64,000 bases of DNA, taken from Cetobacterium sp. NK01 (lineage in GTDB: Bacteria > Fusobacteriota > Fusobacteriia > Fusobacteriales > Fusobacteriaceae). The notes under the pieces were generated by a model. That model was given only the letters and a program-made list of their open reading frames with translations, did not search any database and had not been told where the DNA came from. Positions within the stretch are counted from its first letter, which is position 1. Every line of letters begins with the position of its first letter. The position numbers and the translations under genes are program-made. Positions 53,972-63,424 of this stretch are shown here, piece after piece. Where the stretch lies: NCBI RefSeq assembly GCF_024506395.1, contig NZ_JANIBO010000001.1, positions 1,674,001 through 1,738,000 on the forward strand. Reading direction: 5' to 3'.

Positions 53972-54949
53972 ATGTCATATAATTACAAAGATTTAGGATT
54001 ATCAAATACTAGAGAAATGTTTGCTAAAGCTAATAAAGAGCATTATGCAGTTCCAGCATTTAACTTCAATAACATGGAGCAAATGTTAGCAATCGTAGAA
54101 GCATGTGCTGAGATGGGATCACCAGTTATATTACAATGTTCAACAGGAGCATTAAAATATATGACAAAAGAGGTTACTCCGTTATTAGCTAAAGCAGCTG
54201 TAGATAGAGCAAGAGCTATGGGATCAGATATTCCAGTGGCACTTCACTTAGATCATGGACCAAACTTAGAAGCAGTAAAAGCTTGTATAGATGCAGGATT
54301 CTCATCAGTAATGATTGATGGATCTCACTATTCTTTTGACGAGAATATTGCTATTACAAAAGAAGTTGTTGAGTACGCAAAGAAATTTGACGTAACAGTA
54401 GAGGCTGAGTTAGGAGTTTTAGCTGGAGTAGAGGACGATGTTGTTGCTGAGCACAGTATCTTCACTAATCCTGATGAAGTAGAAGAGTTTGTTTCAAAAA
54501 CAGGAGTAGATTCATTAGCTATCGCTATTGGAACTTCACATGGAGCTCACAAATTCAAACCTGGAACAAATCCAAAGTTAGAGTTAGAAATATTAGCTGA
54601 AATCGAAAGAAGAATCCCAGGATTCCCAATCGTATTACACGGATCATCAGCAGTACCTCAAAAATACGTTGAAGAGATCAAAAAATATGGTGGAGTATTA
54701 AAAGACGCTATTGGAATCCCTAACACTGAGTTAATGGGAGCAGCAAAATCAGGTGTTGCAAAAATAAACGTAGATACAGATGGAAGACTTGCATTTACAG
54801 CAGGAGTAAGAAGAGTATTTGCTGAGCAACCTGGAGAGTTCGACCCAAGAAAATACTTAGGTGTTGCAAAAGAAGAGATGAAATCATACTATAAAGAAAA
54901 AATTAAAGAAGTTTTCGGATCAGAGAACGCTTACAAAGCAGCAAAATAA
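53972..54949 (+). CDS. fba: Class II fructose-bisphosphate aldolase
   Basis: A 325-residue zinc enzyme of glycolysis. Metal and catalytic blocks are visible: ALHLDHGPNLEAVKACIDAG (catalytic Asp, zinc His), VEAELGVLAGVEDD, AIGTSHGAHKF and IVLHGSSAVP. The N-terminal HYAVPAFNFNNMEQ and length fit the tagatose/FBA class II type. Frequent C-ending codons in conserved positions indicate high expression. It is monocistronic, between its own promoter and a strong terminator. Confidence 0.95.
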   Translation: MSYNYKDLGLSNTREMFAKANKEHYAVPAFNFNNMEQMLAIVEACAEMGSPVILQCSTGALKYMTKEVTPLLAKAAVDRARAMGSDIPVALHLDHGPNLEAVKACIDAGFSSVMIDGSHYSFDENIAITKEVVEYAKKFDVTVEAELGVLAGVEDDVVAEHSIFTNPDEVEEFVSKTGVDSLAIAIGTSHGAHKFKPGTNPKLELEILAEIERRIPGFPIVLHGSSAVPQKYVEEIKKYGGVLKDAIGIPNTELMGAAKSGVAKINVDTDGRLAFTAGVRRVFAEQPGEFDPRKYLGVAKEEMKSYYKEKIKEVFGSENAYKAAK

Positions 54950-54955
54950 TAGTTT

Positions 54956-54990
54956 AAACCTGTAGAGTTATTTCTACAGGTTTTTTTTAT
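54956..54990 (+). terminator. Terminator after fba
   Basis: AAACCTGTAGA (54956-54966) pairs with TCTACAGGTTT (54973-54983), running into TTTTTT. Confidence 0.9.
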
Positions 54991-55094
54991 TTGAATAAAT
55001 TAAAATTGTCTTAAGTATTGATTTTTTAAAAAAAATATAGTAATAAAATAGAATAATTCTTTGAAGGGATTTTTAAGTAAAACAGGAGGTAAAA

Positions 55095-55589
55095 ATGGCT
55101 TGTGATAATAAGTTAAAAAAAGAGATGTTTGAAGAGTTAAAGAAGTATATAGATGAAATTGGGGAAAAAAATGGAGCTTTAATATCAGTTCTTCATAAAG
55201 GACAAGAGATATTCGGATATCTTCCTCAAGAGATACAAGAGTTTATAGCAAAAGAGATGAATATTCCTATAGCTAAAGTATATGGTGTAGTTAGTTTTTA
55301 TCATTTTTTCTCTATGACTCCAAAAGGGAAACATCCAATATCAGTTTGTATGGGAACAGCTTGCTATGTTAGAGGAGCAGAAAAAGTTTTAAATAGTGTA
55401 AAAAATTATTTAGGAATTGATGTCGGAGAGACTACAGAGGATGGTTTGTTTTCTATAGATGCACTGAGATGCGTTGGAGCTTGTGGATTAGCACCAGTAG
55501 TGTTAATTGGAAAAGATGTTTATGGAAAAGAACAAGTAAAAGATATGAAAAAAATATTAGAGAAATATAGAAAAGAATCGGTAGGATAA
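55095..55589 (+). CDS. hydC: Bifurcating-type hydrogenase subunit HydC (NuoE-like, [2Fe-2S])
   Basis: A 164-residue NuoE/thioredoxin-like ferredoxin. The four cluster cysteines are in CMGTACYVRGA and CVGACGLAP, with the N-terminal helical domain including GALISVLHKGQEIFGYLP and KVYGVVSFYHFFS. First gene of a three-gene set with a NuoF-like diaphorase and a [FeFe] hydrogenase, the arrangement of trimeric HydABC. It passes electrons within the NADH/flavin arm. Confidence 0.9.
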   Translation: MACDNKLKKEMFEELKKYIDEIGEKNGALISVLHKGQEIFGYLPQEIQEFIAKEMNIPIAKVYGVVSFYHFFSMTPKGKHPISVCMGTACYVRGAEKVLNSVKNYLGIDVGETTEDGLFSIDALRCVGACGLAPVVLIGKDVYGKEQVKDMKKILEKYRKESVG

Positions 55590-55628
55590 AGATTAAAGTT
55601 ACATTAAAAGTATTTTAGGAGGCTAATT

Positions 55629-57416
55629 ATGAAAGAAAATAAGAAAATACTTGTTTGTGGTGGTACTGGTTGTTTGTCTGCAAAAGGAGCAGAAATTGTA
55701 AAAAATTTAAGAGATTCAATTAGAGAGCATAGCTTAGAAAATGAAGTTGAAGTTATTCAAACAGGATGCTTTGGATTTTGTGAAAAGGGACCTATCGTTA
55801 AAATAATGCCAGAGAATACATTTTACATTGAAGTAAAACCGGAAGACGCAGAAAGAATTATAGTTGAAGACATAATTAGTGAAAAAAGAATAATAGAACT
55901 TTTATATATTGATCCTAAAAATGGAGAAAGAGTTTTTGAAGGCGAAAATATGGAGTTTTATAAAAAACAGGTAAGAATTGCACTGAAAAACTGTGGAACT
56001 ATTGATCCAGAATCTATCGAACAATATATGGCTGCAGAAGGATATGCAGCTTTAAAAAAGATTTTAACTACAATGACACCAGAAAATGTTGTTAAAATAA
56101 TTAAAGACTCTGGTCTTAGAGGAAGAGGTGGAGGAGGATATTCAACAGGTTTAAAATGGGAATTTGCCTCAAAAAATATATCAGATCAAAAGTATATAGT
56201 GTGTAATGCTGACGAAGGAGATCCAGGAGCATTTATGGACAGATCTATTTTAGAGGGAGATCCACATAGTGTAATAGAAGGAATGATCATAGCTGGATAT
56301 GCGATTGGAGCTACAGAAGGATTGGTATATATAAGAGCTGAATATCCTTTAGCTATAGAAAGATTAAGAAAAGCTATAGAAACAGCTAGAAAAAATAAAA
56401 TACTAGGAGAAAATGTATTTGGAACAGATTTTAAATTTGATATTGAAATAAAATATGGAGCAGGAGCATTTGTTTGCGGTGAAGAAACAGCCTTAATCCA
56501 TTCTATGGAGGGTGGAAGAGGAGAACCAACAACAAAACCACCATATCCTGCTGAATCAGGATATTGGGGGAAACCAACAATAGTTAATAATGTTGAAACA
56601 TTAGCAAATATAGCTCAAATAATACTAAAAGGAGTAGATTGGTTTAGAAGTATTGGAACAAAAAATTCCCCTGGAACAAAAGTATTTGCTTTAGCAGGAA
56701 AAATAAATAATGTAGGATTAGTTGAAGTACCTATGGGAACAACTTTAAGGGAGGTTATTTTTGAGATTGGTGGAGGAATAAAAAATAATAAGAAGTTTAA
56801 AGCTGTTCAGACTGGTGGACCATCTGGAGGGTGCTTAACTGAAAAAGATTTAGATACACCAATTGATTTTGATACTCTTTTAGCAAAAGGATCTATGATG
56901 GGATCAGGTGGAATGATTGTAATGGATGAAGACGATTGCATGGTAGCAGTGTCTAAATTTTACTTGGAATTTACAGTTGATGAATCTTGTGGTAAATGTG
57001 CACCATGTAGAATAGGAAATACTAGACTATGGGAAATTTTAGATAGAATAACTAAAGGAGAGGGTAAAGAAGAGGATATAGCATTACTAAAAGAGTTATC
57101 TCAAACAATAAAAACAACATCTCTTTGTGGATTAGGACAAACATCTCCAAATCCAGTACTTTCAACAATAAATCAATTTTTAGATGAATATTTAGAGCAT
57201 ATACATGAAAAGAAATGTAGAGCAGGTCAATGTCAAGCATTAAGAAAATATTTAATAAATGATAAGTGTGTTGGATGTACTGCTTGTGCAAGAGTTTGTC
57301 CAGTAGCTTGTATAGAAGGAAAAGTAAAAGAAAGACATGTGATAGATCAAACTAGATGCATAAAATGTGGTGCATGTTATAATGCTTGTAAATTTAATGC
57401 AATTGATGTAGCTTAG
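55629..57416 (+). CDS. hydB: Bifurcating-type hydrogenase subunit HydB (NuoF-like flavoprotein)
   Basis: 595 residues. The order is an N-terminal thioredoxin-like [2Fe-2S] domain (VCGGTGCLSAKG, TGCFGFCEKGP), the FMN/NADH domain (GLRGRGGGGYSTGLKWEFA, NADEGDPGAFMDR), SLBB, a [4Fe-4S] helical domain (ESCGKCAPCRIG), and two C-terminal ferredoxin clusters (CVGCTACARVCP, CIKCGACYNACK). The extra ferredoxin tail is diagnostic of HydB/HndC-type subunits rather than of complex I. It is the flavin site where electrons from NADH and ferredoxin meet. Confidence 0.93.
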   Translation: MKENKKILVCGGTGCLSAKGAEIVKNLRDSIREHSLENEVEVIQTGCFGFCEKGPIVKIMPENTFYIEVKPEDAERIIVEDIISEKRIIELLYIDPKNGERVFEGENMEFYKKQVRIALKNCGTIDPESIEQYMAAEGYAALKKILTTMTPENVVKIIKDSGLRGRGGGGYSTGLKWEFASKNISDQKYIVCNADEGDPGAFMDRSILEGDPHSVIEGMIIAGYAIGATEGLVYIRAEYPLAIERLRKAIETARKNKILGENVFGTDFKFDIEIKYGAGAFVCGEETALIHSMEGGRGEPTTKPPYPAESGYWGKPTIVNNVETLANIAQIILKGVDWFRSIGTKNSPGTKVFALAGKINNVGLVEVPMGTTLREVIFEIGGGIKNNKKFKAVQTGGPSGGCLTEKDLDTPIDFDTLLAKGSMMGSGGMIVMDEDDCMVAVSKFYLEFTVDESCGKCAPCRIGNTRLWEILDRITKGEGKEEDIALLKELSQTIKTTSLCGLGQTSPNPVLSTINQFLDEYLEHIHEKKCRAGQCQALRKYLINDKCVGCTACARVCPVACIEGKVKERHVIDQTRCIKCGACYNACKFNAIDVA

Positions 57417-57428
57417 TGGAGGTAATTT

Positions 57429-59183
57429 ATGAAAAATGTTATTGTTATAATAGATGGTAAAGAGGTCGAAGCTTTAGCAGGAACAACGATATTAGAAGCA
57501 GCTAAAACAGCTGGAATAAGAATACCTAGCTTATGTTACATGAATATTCCAGAAATTGGATTTAAAAATGACTGTGCATCATGTAGAATATGTGTAGTAG
57601 AGGTAGTGGGACGAAAAAATTTAGTGCCAGCTTGTGCTACTCCAGTATCTCCTGGAATGATAATAAATACAAATACTATGGAAGTTTTAGAAAAAAGAAG
57701 AAATGTGTTAGAACTAATGTTATCAAATCATCCAACAGACTGCCTAATATGTGCAAAGAATGGAAAATGTGATTTACAGACATTAGCAATGGAATTTGGA
57801 ATTAGAGATATAAGATTTAAAGGTAAAATATTCGAGTATAGAAGAGAGGTTTCTCCCTCTATAGTTAGAGATTTAGATAAATGTATAATGTGTAGAAGAT
57901 GTGAAAATATGTGTAATAACATTCAAAAATGTCAAGTTTTATCAGCTATTAATAGGGGATTTAAATCAGTTGTATCCACAGCTTTTGAATCAGATTTGGA
58001 TAAAACAAATTGTACATTCTGTGGGCAATGCGTTGCAGTTTGTCCAGTAGGAGCTCTTTATGAAAAAGATTATACTTGGGAACTTATAAAAGATATAGCA
58101 AATCCGAGAAAAAGAGTAACAGTTCAAGTTGCTCCTGCAGTTAGAGTTGCTATAGGTGAAGAGTTCGGGTTTGAACCAGGAACAGATGTTACTGGAAAAT
58201 TAGTTTCAGCATTAAAAAAATTAGGATTTGATGATGTTTTTGACACAGATTATGCAGCTGATTTAACTATAATGGAAGAGGCTGCTGAATTTAAACAAAG
58301 ATTAGAGAAATATTTAAATGGAGATAAAAATGTCAAGTTACCAATATTAACATCATGTTGTCCTGCATGGGTTAATTTTATAGAACATCATTATCCTGAG
58401 ATGCTTGATATCCCGTCTTCAGCTAAGTCACCTCAACAAATGTTTGGAGCAGTACTTAAAAATATATGGGGACCAGCAAGGGGTATAAAAAGAGATGAGA
58501 TAATAAATGTATCAATAATGCCTTGTTTGGCAAAAAAATATGAGTCATCAAGACCTGAATTTTTTACTGATGGAGTTCCAGATGTTGATTATTCTATATC
58601 AACAAGAGAGTTAGCTCATCTTTTAAAGCAATCAAATATAGATCTGAATAAAATGGAAGAATCAGAGTTTGACAATCCTTTGGGATACTCAACTGGAGCA
58701 GCAGTAATTTTTGGTAGAACAGGTGGAGTAATTGAAGCTGCAACGAGAACTCTCTATGAATGGATGACAAATGAAACTCTTGAAGAAGTAGATTTTAAAT
58801 CTATGAGAGGTATGGAAGGAATAAAAATAAGTGAAGTAAAAGTTGGCGATACGCTTGTAAAAATAGGAATAGCTAATGGTTTATCAGCAGCGAGAGATAT
58901 ATTAGATAAAGTTAAATCTGGAGAAGAGTTCTTCCATGCAATTGAAATAATGGCTTGCAAAGGAGGATGCGTAGGAGGAGGGGGACAACCTTACCATCAT
59001 GGAAATTTTGAAAAAGTAGTCAAAAGAGCTGAAGGATTACAAAGTATAGATAATGGAAAAACGTTTAGAAAATCACATGAAAATCCATACATTCAATCAT
59101 TGTATGAAAAATATTTAGAACAGCCTTTAAGTTCAGAAGCTCATAGAATACTACACACAAAATATTACGCTAAAAAAAATTAA
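57429..59183 (+). CDS. hydA: [FeFe] hydrogenase catalytic subunit HydA
   Basis: 584 residues. N-terminal [2Fe-2S] domain (cysteines in NDCASCRICVVE), a His-Cys3 cluster (HPTDCLICAKNGKC), two [4Fe-4S] clusters (CIMCRRCENMC, CTFCGQCVAVCP), then the H-cluster domain. All three H-cluster motifs are intact: TSCCPAWVNF, MPCLAKKYE and EIMACKGGCVGGGGQP. A C-terminal small-subunit tail (LSSEAHRILHTKYY) is fused. Cytoplasmic, with no signal peptide. With HydB and HydC it should make H2 from NADH plus reduced ferredoxin. The HydEFG maturases are not in the window. Confidence 0.95.
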   Translation: MKNVIVIIDGKEVEALAGTTILEAAKTAGIRIPSLCYMNIPEIGFKNDCASCRICVVEVVGRKNLVPACATPVSPGMIINTNTMEVLEKRRNVLELMLSNHPTDCLICAKNGKCDLQTLAMEFGIRDIRFKGKIFEYRREVSPSIVRDLDKCIMCRRCENMCNNIQKCQVLSAINRGFKSVVSTAFESDLDKTNCTFCGQCVAVCPVGALYEKDYTWELIKDIANPRKRVTVQVAPAVRVAIGEEFGFEPGTDVTGKLVSALKKLGFDDVFDTDYAADLTIMEEAAEFKQRLEKYLNGDKNVKLPILTSCCPAWVNFIEHHYPEMLDIPSSAKSPQQMFGAVLKNIWGPARGIKRDEIINVSIMPCLAKKYESSRPEFFTDGVPDVDYSISTRELAHLLKQSNIDLNKMEESEFDNPLGYSTGAAVIFGRTGGVIEAATRTLYEWMTNETLEEVDFKSMRGMEGIKISEVKVGDTLVKIGIANGLSAARDILDKVKSGEEFFHAIEIMACKGGCVGGGGQPYHHGNFEKVVKRAEGLQSIDNGKTFRKSHENPYIQSLYEKYLEQPLSSEAHRILHTKYYAKKN

Positions 59184-59207
59184 AATCAAATAAAAATAAC
59201 AGAAAAA

Positions 59208-59241
59208 AATAACAGTAGTACCTAACTACTGTTATTTTTGT
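59208..59241 (+). terminator. Terminator after the hydrogenase operon
   Basis: AATAACAGTAGT (59208-59219) pairs with ACTACTGTTATT (59225-59236), followed by T. Confidence 0.85.
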
Positions 59242-59253
59242 TACCTTTAACTC

Positions 59254-59282
59254 TTTACAAAGGAATGACAATGTAATATAAT
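59254..59282 (+). promoter_or_regulatory. Promoter of the M20 peptidase to fmt run
   Basis: TTTACA (59254-59259), a 17-base spacer and a perfect TATAAT (59277-59282). It is the only clear promoter before the tight gene run that extends to the window end. Confidence 0.7.
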
Positions 59283-59324
59283 CTAGGGAAGAATATTAAA
59301 AATAAATGACCTGTGGGAGGGCAA

Positions 59325-60428
59325 ATGATAAAAGAAACTAGATTAGTAGAAAATTTTTTAGATATGGTAAAGATTTCATCTCCTTCAAAAAATGAGAGAG
59401 CTATGGGAGATTATTTATTAAAAGTTCTTAAAGAGTTAGGGTTAGAAGTAAAAGAGGACAACGCAGGAGAGGTTAACGGTGGAAACTGTGGAAATATAAT
59501 TGGAGTTTTAAAAGCTTCTGGAAAGAAGAAATATCTATTTAGTGCACACATGGATACTGTAGTACCATGTGAAAAAATAGTTCCTGTAATAGAAAATGGG
59601 ATTATAAAATCAGATGGAACATCTATATTAGGTGGAGACGACAAAGGTGGAATTGCATCTATTATAGAGATGTTAAGAGTTATAAAAGAAAATAATCTAG
59701 AGCATCCAGAAATTATAGTGGTATTTTCTATGGGAGAGGAAATTGGATTATTAGGTTCAAAATCATTTGATATTGAAAACTATGGCGTAGATTATGGATT
59801 CATTCTTGATTCAAGTGGAAAACCAGGAAAAATAATTACAAAAGCTCCATCAGCAGCAAGAGGAAAAATAACTATAATAGGAAAACCAGCTCATGCAGGA
59901 ATATCTCCTGAAAGTGGAATAAATGCTTTAACAGTTGCTGCTCATGCAATAACAAAGATAAAGCTAGGAAGAATAGATGCAGAGACAACATCTAATATAG
60001 GAGTTGTAAATGGAGGTCAAGCGACTAATATTGTTATGCCATCAGTTGAATTAGATTATGAGGCAAGAAGTCTTTCAAATGATAAATTAGAAAATTTATT
60101 AGCAGAGACATTTGAAATATTTGAAAAAACATGTGATGAATTTGGAGCTAAATTAGAAAATAATGTTCAGGTTGAATATCCAGGATTTTCATTAGATGAT
60201 AAAGAGGATGTCGTAAAGATTGTAAAAATAGCTTGTGAAAAAGTAGGAATAGAAAGTGAAACAGCATCATCTGGTGGAGGAAGTGATACTAATATCTACA
60301 ATAGTAAAGGGGTTCCTAGTGTAAACCTAGCTGTAGGAATGACTAAGGTTCATACTTTAGAGGAGTATATTGAGATAAAAGATTTAGTAAATCTATCAAA
60401 AATATTAGTTGAAATTGTAAAAGGTTAA
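59325..60428 (+). CDS. M20 family metallopeptidase, PepT-like
   Basis: A 367-residue two-zinc aminopeptidase. Metal-site blocks are FSAHMDTVVPC, LGGDDKGGIASI and FSMGEEIGLLGS (the general base pair EE), then DSSGKPG, with a dimerisation domain around KITIIGKPAHAGI. Closest in look to the PepT-like/tripeptidase T subgroup. It would release N-terminal residues from short peptides in the cytoplasm. The start is ATG 59325, because GGGAGGG at 59316-59321 is the ribosome site; the GTG at 59313 lies before it. Confidence 0.88.
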   Translation: MIKETRLVENFLDMVKISSPSKNERAMGDYLLKVLKELGLEVKEDNAGEVNGGNCGNIIGVLKASGKKKYLFSAHMDTVVPCEKIVPVIENGIIKSDGTSILGGDDKGGIASIIEMLRVIKENNLEHPEIIVVFSMGEEIGLLGSKSFDIENYGVDYGFILDSSGKPGKIITKAPSAARGKITIIGKPAHAGISPESGINALTVAAHAITKIKLGRIDAETTSNIGVVNGGQATNIVMPSVELDYEARSLSNDKLENLLAETFEIFEKTCDEFGAKLENNVQVEYPGFSLDDKEDVVKIVKIACEKVGIESETASSGGGSDTNIYNSKGVPSVNLAVGMTKVHTLEEYIEIKDLVNLSKILVEIVKG

Positions 60429-60430
60429 AG

Positions 60431-61237
60431 ATGAAGATAGGAAAGAAAAAAGGTAAGGTACTAAATATATTATATATTTTTATAATTTTAATGGTTGTAG
60501 CTTTTTTTGCGAAGGATGTATTTAACTACACAATGACTGGAATTGAAGAGGTTTTACTACCTCTTCAATCTAAAATTTATTTTTTAGGGAAAAAAGCAAA
60601 GGAAAGTACAGAAAGTGTTATAAATTATAAAGAGTTAATAAATGAAAATAACAAACTAAAATATACAATAGCTGAAAAATCTTTAGTTGAGCAAAAAAAT
60701 CAAAGATTATTGGAAGAAAATGATCGTTTGAGAGAGCTATTAGATATGAAAGATCGTTTCAAATTTAAATTTAAAGTAGGTAAGATTAGTTTTCAACAAA
60801 CTAGAGAGATGTTTGAAAGTTTTGCTATAAATATAGGTGAAATTGAGGGTATAAAAAAAAATATGCCAGTTCTATATAATGAATCACTAATAGGTAAAGT
60901 AGAAAAGGTATTTAAAAATTATTCTGTAGTTCAAATGATAACATTTCAAGACTCTGTAGTTAGTGCAAATGCAGGAGAAAATACAGTTGGAATTGTGAAA
61001 GGAAATAGAAGTGATGAATTAATATTTGAACCAGTTTCTTTTCATGAAGCTCAATTGAAAGTAGGGGATAAAGTTTATACTTCAGGGATTAGTGATATTT
61101 ATCCAAAGGATCTTTATATTGGAGAGATATGTGAAGTAAGAAAAAAATATGAGGATAATGTGGAATATTTAGTTAAATTACCATTTAATATAACGGATAT
61201 GAACGAAATTATAGTTCTCACAGAGGTGGATAGATGA
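60431..61237 (+). CDS. mreC: Rod shape-determining protein MreC
   Basis: 268 residues: short basic N-terminus, one membrane helix (about 10-27), a periplasmic coiled coil (about 60-95, NENNKLKYTIAEKSL) and a double beta-barrel domain with GKVEKVFKNYSVVQMIT and GDKVYTSGISDIYPKDLYIG. It organises the elongation machinery for peptidoglycan. Its usual partners mreB and mreD are absent from the window; the LolA-like gene overlaps its end by four bases. Confidence 0.92.
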   Translation: MKIGKKKGKVLNILYIFIILMVVAFFAKDVFNYTMTGIEEVLLPLQSKIYFLGKKAKESTESVINYKELINENNKLKYTIAEKSLVEQKNQRLLEENDRLRELLDMKDRFKFKFKVGKISFQQTREMFESFAINIGEIEGIKKNMPVLYNESLIGKVEKVFKNYSVVQMITFQDSVVSANAGENTVGIVKGNRSDELIFEPVSFHEAQLKVGDKVYTSGISDIYPKDLYIGEICEVRKKYEDNVEYLVKLPFNITDMNEIIVLTEVDR

Positions 61238-61788
61238 TAAAAAAAATATTTCTTTTTTTAGTAATAGGAACATCAATTTTAGCATCGTCTAAAAGAATTT
61301 CAGATATAAAAGATATTTATTCAACAGTTAAAGAAACTGTGTACTTAAATGGAGATAAAAAAGAAAAAGAGTATAAAATAGAATATATTTCTCCAGACTA
61401 TCTTAGAAAAGAAGTGGTTGCACCAAATGTAAATAAAGGAGAAATTTTTCAATATGAAAATGGTAAGTCCTTAGTTTATATTCCTTTATTTGATGAGGTC
61501 TCACAAAATAATAGTGAAGATGTGAGTAATTTTTTATCAATTATAAAAGATTTGAAAAATAAAGATCAAAATGATAAAAAATTTATAGATAACTATTATT
61601 TGAAAAAAGTGAAAGAATTAAAATATAAAGATAATTATAAAATAAAAATAAAAGAATATAAAAAAGTTGATGGTTATTTACTTCCTATAAAAATGGAGAT
61701 ATTTGAAAAAGAAAGTAAAGTAGCCGACTTAGACTTAAAAGATACAAAAGTTAATAGTGACCTTAAAAGAAAGGAACTGAAAAAATGA
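61234..61788 (+). CDS. LolA-like outer-membrane lipoprotein carrier
   Basis: 184 residues with a signal peptide (about 1-18, cleaved near LASS). The body shows the LolA/LolB half-barrel pattern: KDIYSTVKETVYLNGDKKEK, EYISPDYLRKEV and ENGKSLVYIPLFDE. LolA shuttles lipoproteins through the periplasm, and this window encodes at least two lipoproteins. Sequence similarity is weak, so a related outer-membrane lipoprotein-sorting protein is possible. It overlaps mreC and recO by four bases each. Confidence 0.7.
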   Translation: MIKKIFLFLVIGTSILASSKRISDIKDIYSTVKETVYLNGDKKEKEYKIEYISPDYLRKEVVAPNVNKGEIFQYENGKSLVYIPLFDEVSQNNSEDVSNFLSIIKDLKNKDQNDKKFIDNYYLKKVKELKYKDNYKIKIKEYKKVDGYLLPIKMEIFEKESKVADLDLKDTKVNSDLKRKELKK

Positions 61789-62489
61789 AATTTATAAAAA
61801 CTAAAGGATTGATAATAAAAAAGGTAGATTTTGGAGAAGGAGATAGAATAATAACTATTTTTTCTGAAAGTTTTGGAAAAATTGATCTTTTAGTTAAGGG
61901 AATTAGAAAAAGTAAAAAAAGAGACCAGAGTTCGGTAGATTTATTGACTCTATCAAATTTTACATTTTATAAAAAAGGTGATAATTTTATACTTAATACA
62001 ATAGATTCGATAGATTTTTTTTATGATTTAAAAAAAGATATAGAAAAATTAGAAATAACATCTTATATTCTTTCTATTATTAATGAGTTAGTCTTGCCAG
62101 GAGAGAGGAAAAAAGAGTTTTTTCAACGAATAGAAAAAGCTTTGTATTTTATTATAAAAAATGATACAAATAAAAATTTTCTTATGATTTTAAAAATGCT
62201 GAATTGGATTATAAAAAATGAAGGTTACAGAATTGATATATCAGGAGAAAAATATTTTAATATATCTGAATCTGTAATAACAGATTTAGGAGATTCTAAA
62301 GTTATCCCTTTAAAAAAAGAGTTGTTTGAAGTGTTGTCAAATATAGAGGAGAGGGTATTGATATATCAAATGGAAATAAAATTAGATATTTTAGTTGATG
62401 CCATTACTCTTTATGAAAAATATATAAACTATCATTTAGATACGAAATTAAATCTAAAGAAACATTTATTTGGAGGTTACTCATGTTAA
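61785..62489 (+). CDS. recO: DNA repair protein RecO
   Basis: 234 residues. N-terminal OB fold (TKGLIIKKVDFGEGDRIITI, LLVKGIRKSKK) and a helical C-terminal domain. It loads RecA on SSB-coated gaps in the RecFOR pathway. No zinc-finger cysteine cluster is present (only one cysteine, at the very end), as in many RecO proteins. It starts by a four-base overlap with the LolA-like gene and ends seven bases into ptsN. Confidence 0.88.
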   Translation: MKFIKTKGLIIKKVDFGEGDRIITIFSESFGKIDLLVKGIRKSKKRDQSSVDLLTLSNFTFYKKGDNFILNTIDSIDFFYDLKKDIEKLEITSYILSIINELVLPGERKKEFFQRIEKALYFIIKNDTNKNFLMILKMLNWIIKNEGYRIDISGEKYFNISESVITDLGDSKVIPLKKELFEVLSNIEERVLIYQMEIKLDILVDAITLYEKYINYHLDTKLNLKKHLFGGYSC

Positions 62490-62953
62490 ACATAGTTAAA
62501 ATAACTGATTATATGTCAGAAGAACTAATATTACTTAATCTAAAAGCAAAAAATAAAGATGAAGCTTTAAAAGAATTATCAGCTTTAATAGGTAAGTCAG
62601 AAAAAATAGAAAAAAAAGATGTTATTTATAAAGCTCTTTTAGAAAGGGAAAATTTAGGAAGTACAGGAATAGGGAAGGGAGTAGCAATACCACATGCAAA
62701 AACTGATGCTGCTCAAAGTTTAACAATAGCTTTTGGAATAAGTAGAGAAGGAGTAGATTTTAAATCTTTAGATCAAGAAAAAGTAAAAATATTTTTTGTA
62801 TTTGCATCACCATTTAAAGATAGTCAAATTTATTTAAAAGTACTGGCAAGAATTTCAAGGTTAATAAGAGATGAAAATTTTAGAGAGAAGCTTTTAAATT
62901 GTGAAAATGCAAAAGAAATATTAGAGTGTATAGACAAAGAGGAAGCTTTATAG
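62483..62953 (+). CDS. PTS IIA protein, PtsN/fructose type
   Basis: 156 residues, one EIIA-fructose/mannitol domain. The phospho-histidine lies in GIGKGVAIPHAKTD, and RENLGSTGIG is the preceding family block. No IIB or IIC domain is attached or nearby, so a regulatory PtsN-like role or service to a remote fructose permease is likely. A strong GGAGG site inside the recO end drives it, and nrdR follows nine bases later. Confidence 0.88.
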   Translation: MLNIVKITDYMSEELILLNLKAKNKDEALKELSALIGKSEKIEKKDVIYKALLERENLGSTGIGKGVAIPHAKTDAAQSLTIAFGISREGVDFKSLDQEKVKIFFVFASPFKDSQIYLKVLARISRLIRDENFREKLLNCENAKEILECIDKEEAL

Positions 62954-62962
62954 GGAGAGAGT

Positions 62963-63424
62963 ATGAGATGTCCATTTTGTAATAGTGAAGACACAAAAGT
63001 AATAGATAGTAGAGCATTTTCAGAAAATAACTCAATAAAAAGAAGAAGAGAGTGTAATAGTTGTGAAAGAAGATTCACAACATATGAAAGAATAGAAGAA
63101 AATCCAATTTATGTTGTGAAAAAAAATAAAAGTAGAGAAAAATTTAATAAAGAAAAACTACTTAGAGGGTTAGAAAGAGCAACTAATAAAAGAAATATAA
63201 GTAGAGATGATTTAGAGAAATTTATTGCTGATGTGGAGAAAATAATACAAAACACTTTAAAAAATGAGATAACAACACAAGAATTAGGGGAGATTGTACT
63301 AGAGAAATTAAAGGATTTAGATGAAGTTGCATATGTTAGGTTTGCATCTGTATATAAAGAATTTGATGATATAAAATCTTTTATCGATATTGTTGAAGAT
63401 ATTAAAAAGGATAAAAAAATATGA
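62963..63424 (+). CDS. nrdR: Transcriptional repressor NrdR
   Basis: A 153-residue zinc-ribbon/ATP-cone repressor of ribonucleotide reductase genes. The zinc ribbon is CPFCNSEDTKVIDSR plus CNSCERRFTTYERIE, followed by the ATP cone with VVKKNKSREKFNKEKLLRG. It senses dATP/ATP and binds NrdR boxes; I saw no nrd gene in the window. It overlaps aroQ by four bases. Confidence 0.97.
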   Translation: MRCPFCNSEDTKVIDSRAFSENNSIKRRRECNSCERRFTTYERIEENPIYVVKKNKSREKFNKEKLLRGLERATNKRNISRDDLEKFIADVEKIIQNTLKNEITTQELGEIVLEKLKDLDEVAYVRFASVYKEFDDIKSFIDIVEDIKKDKKI

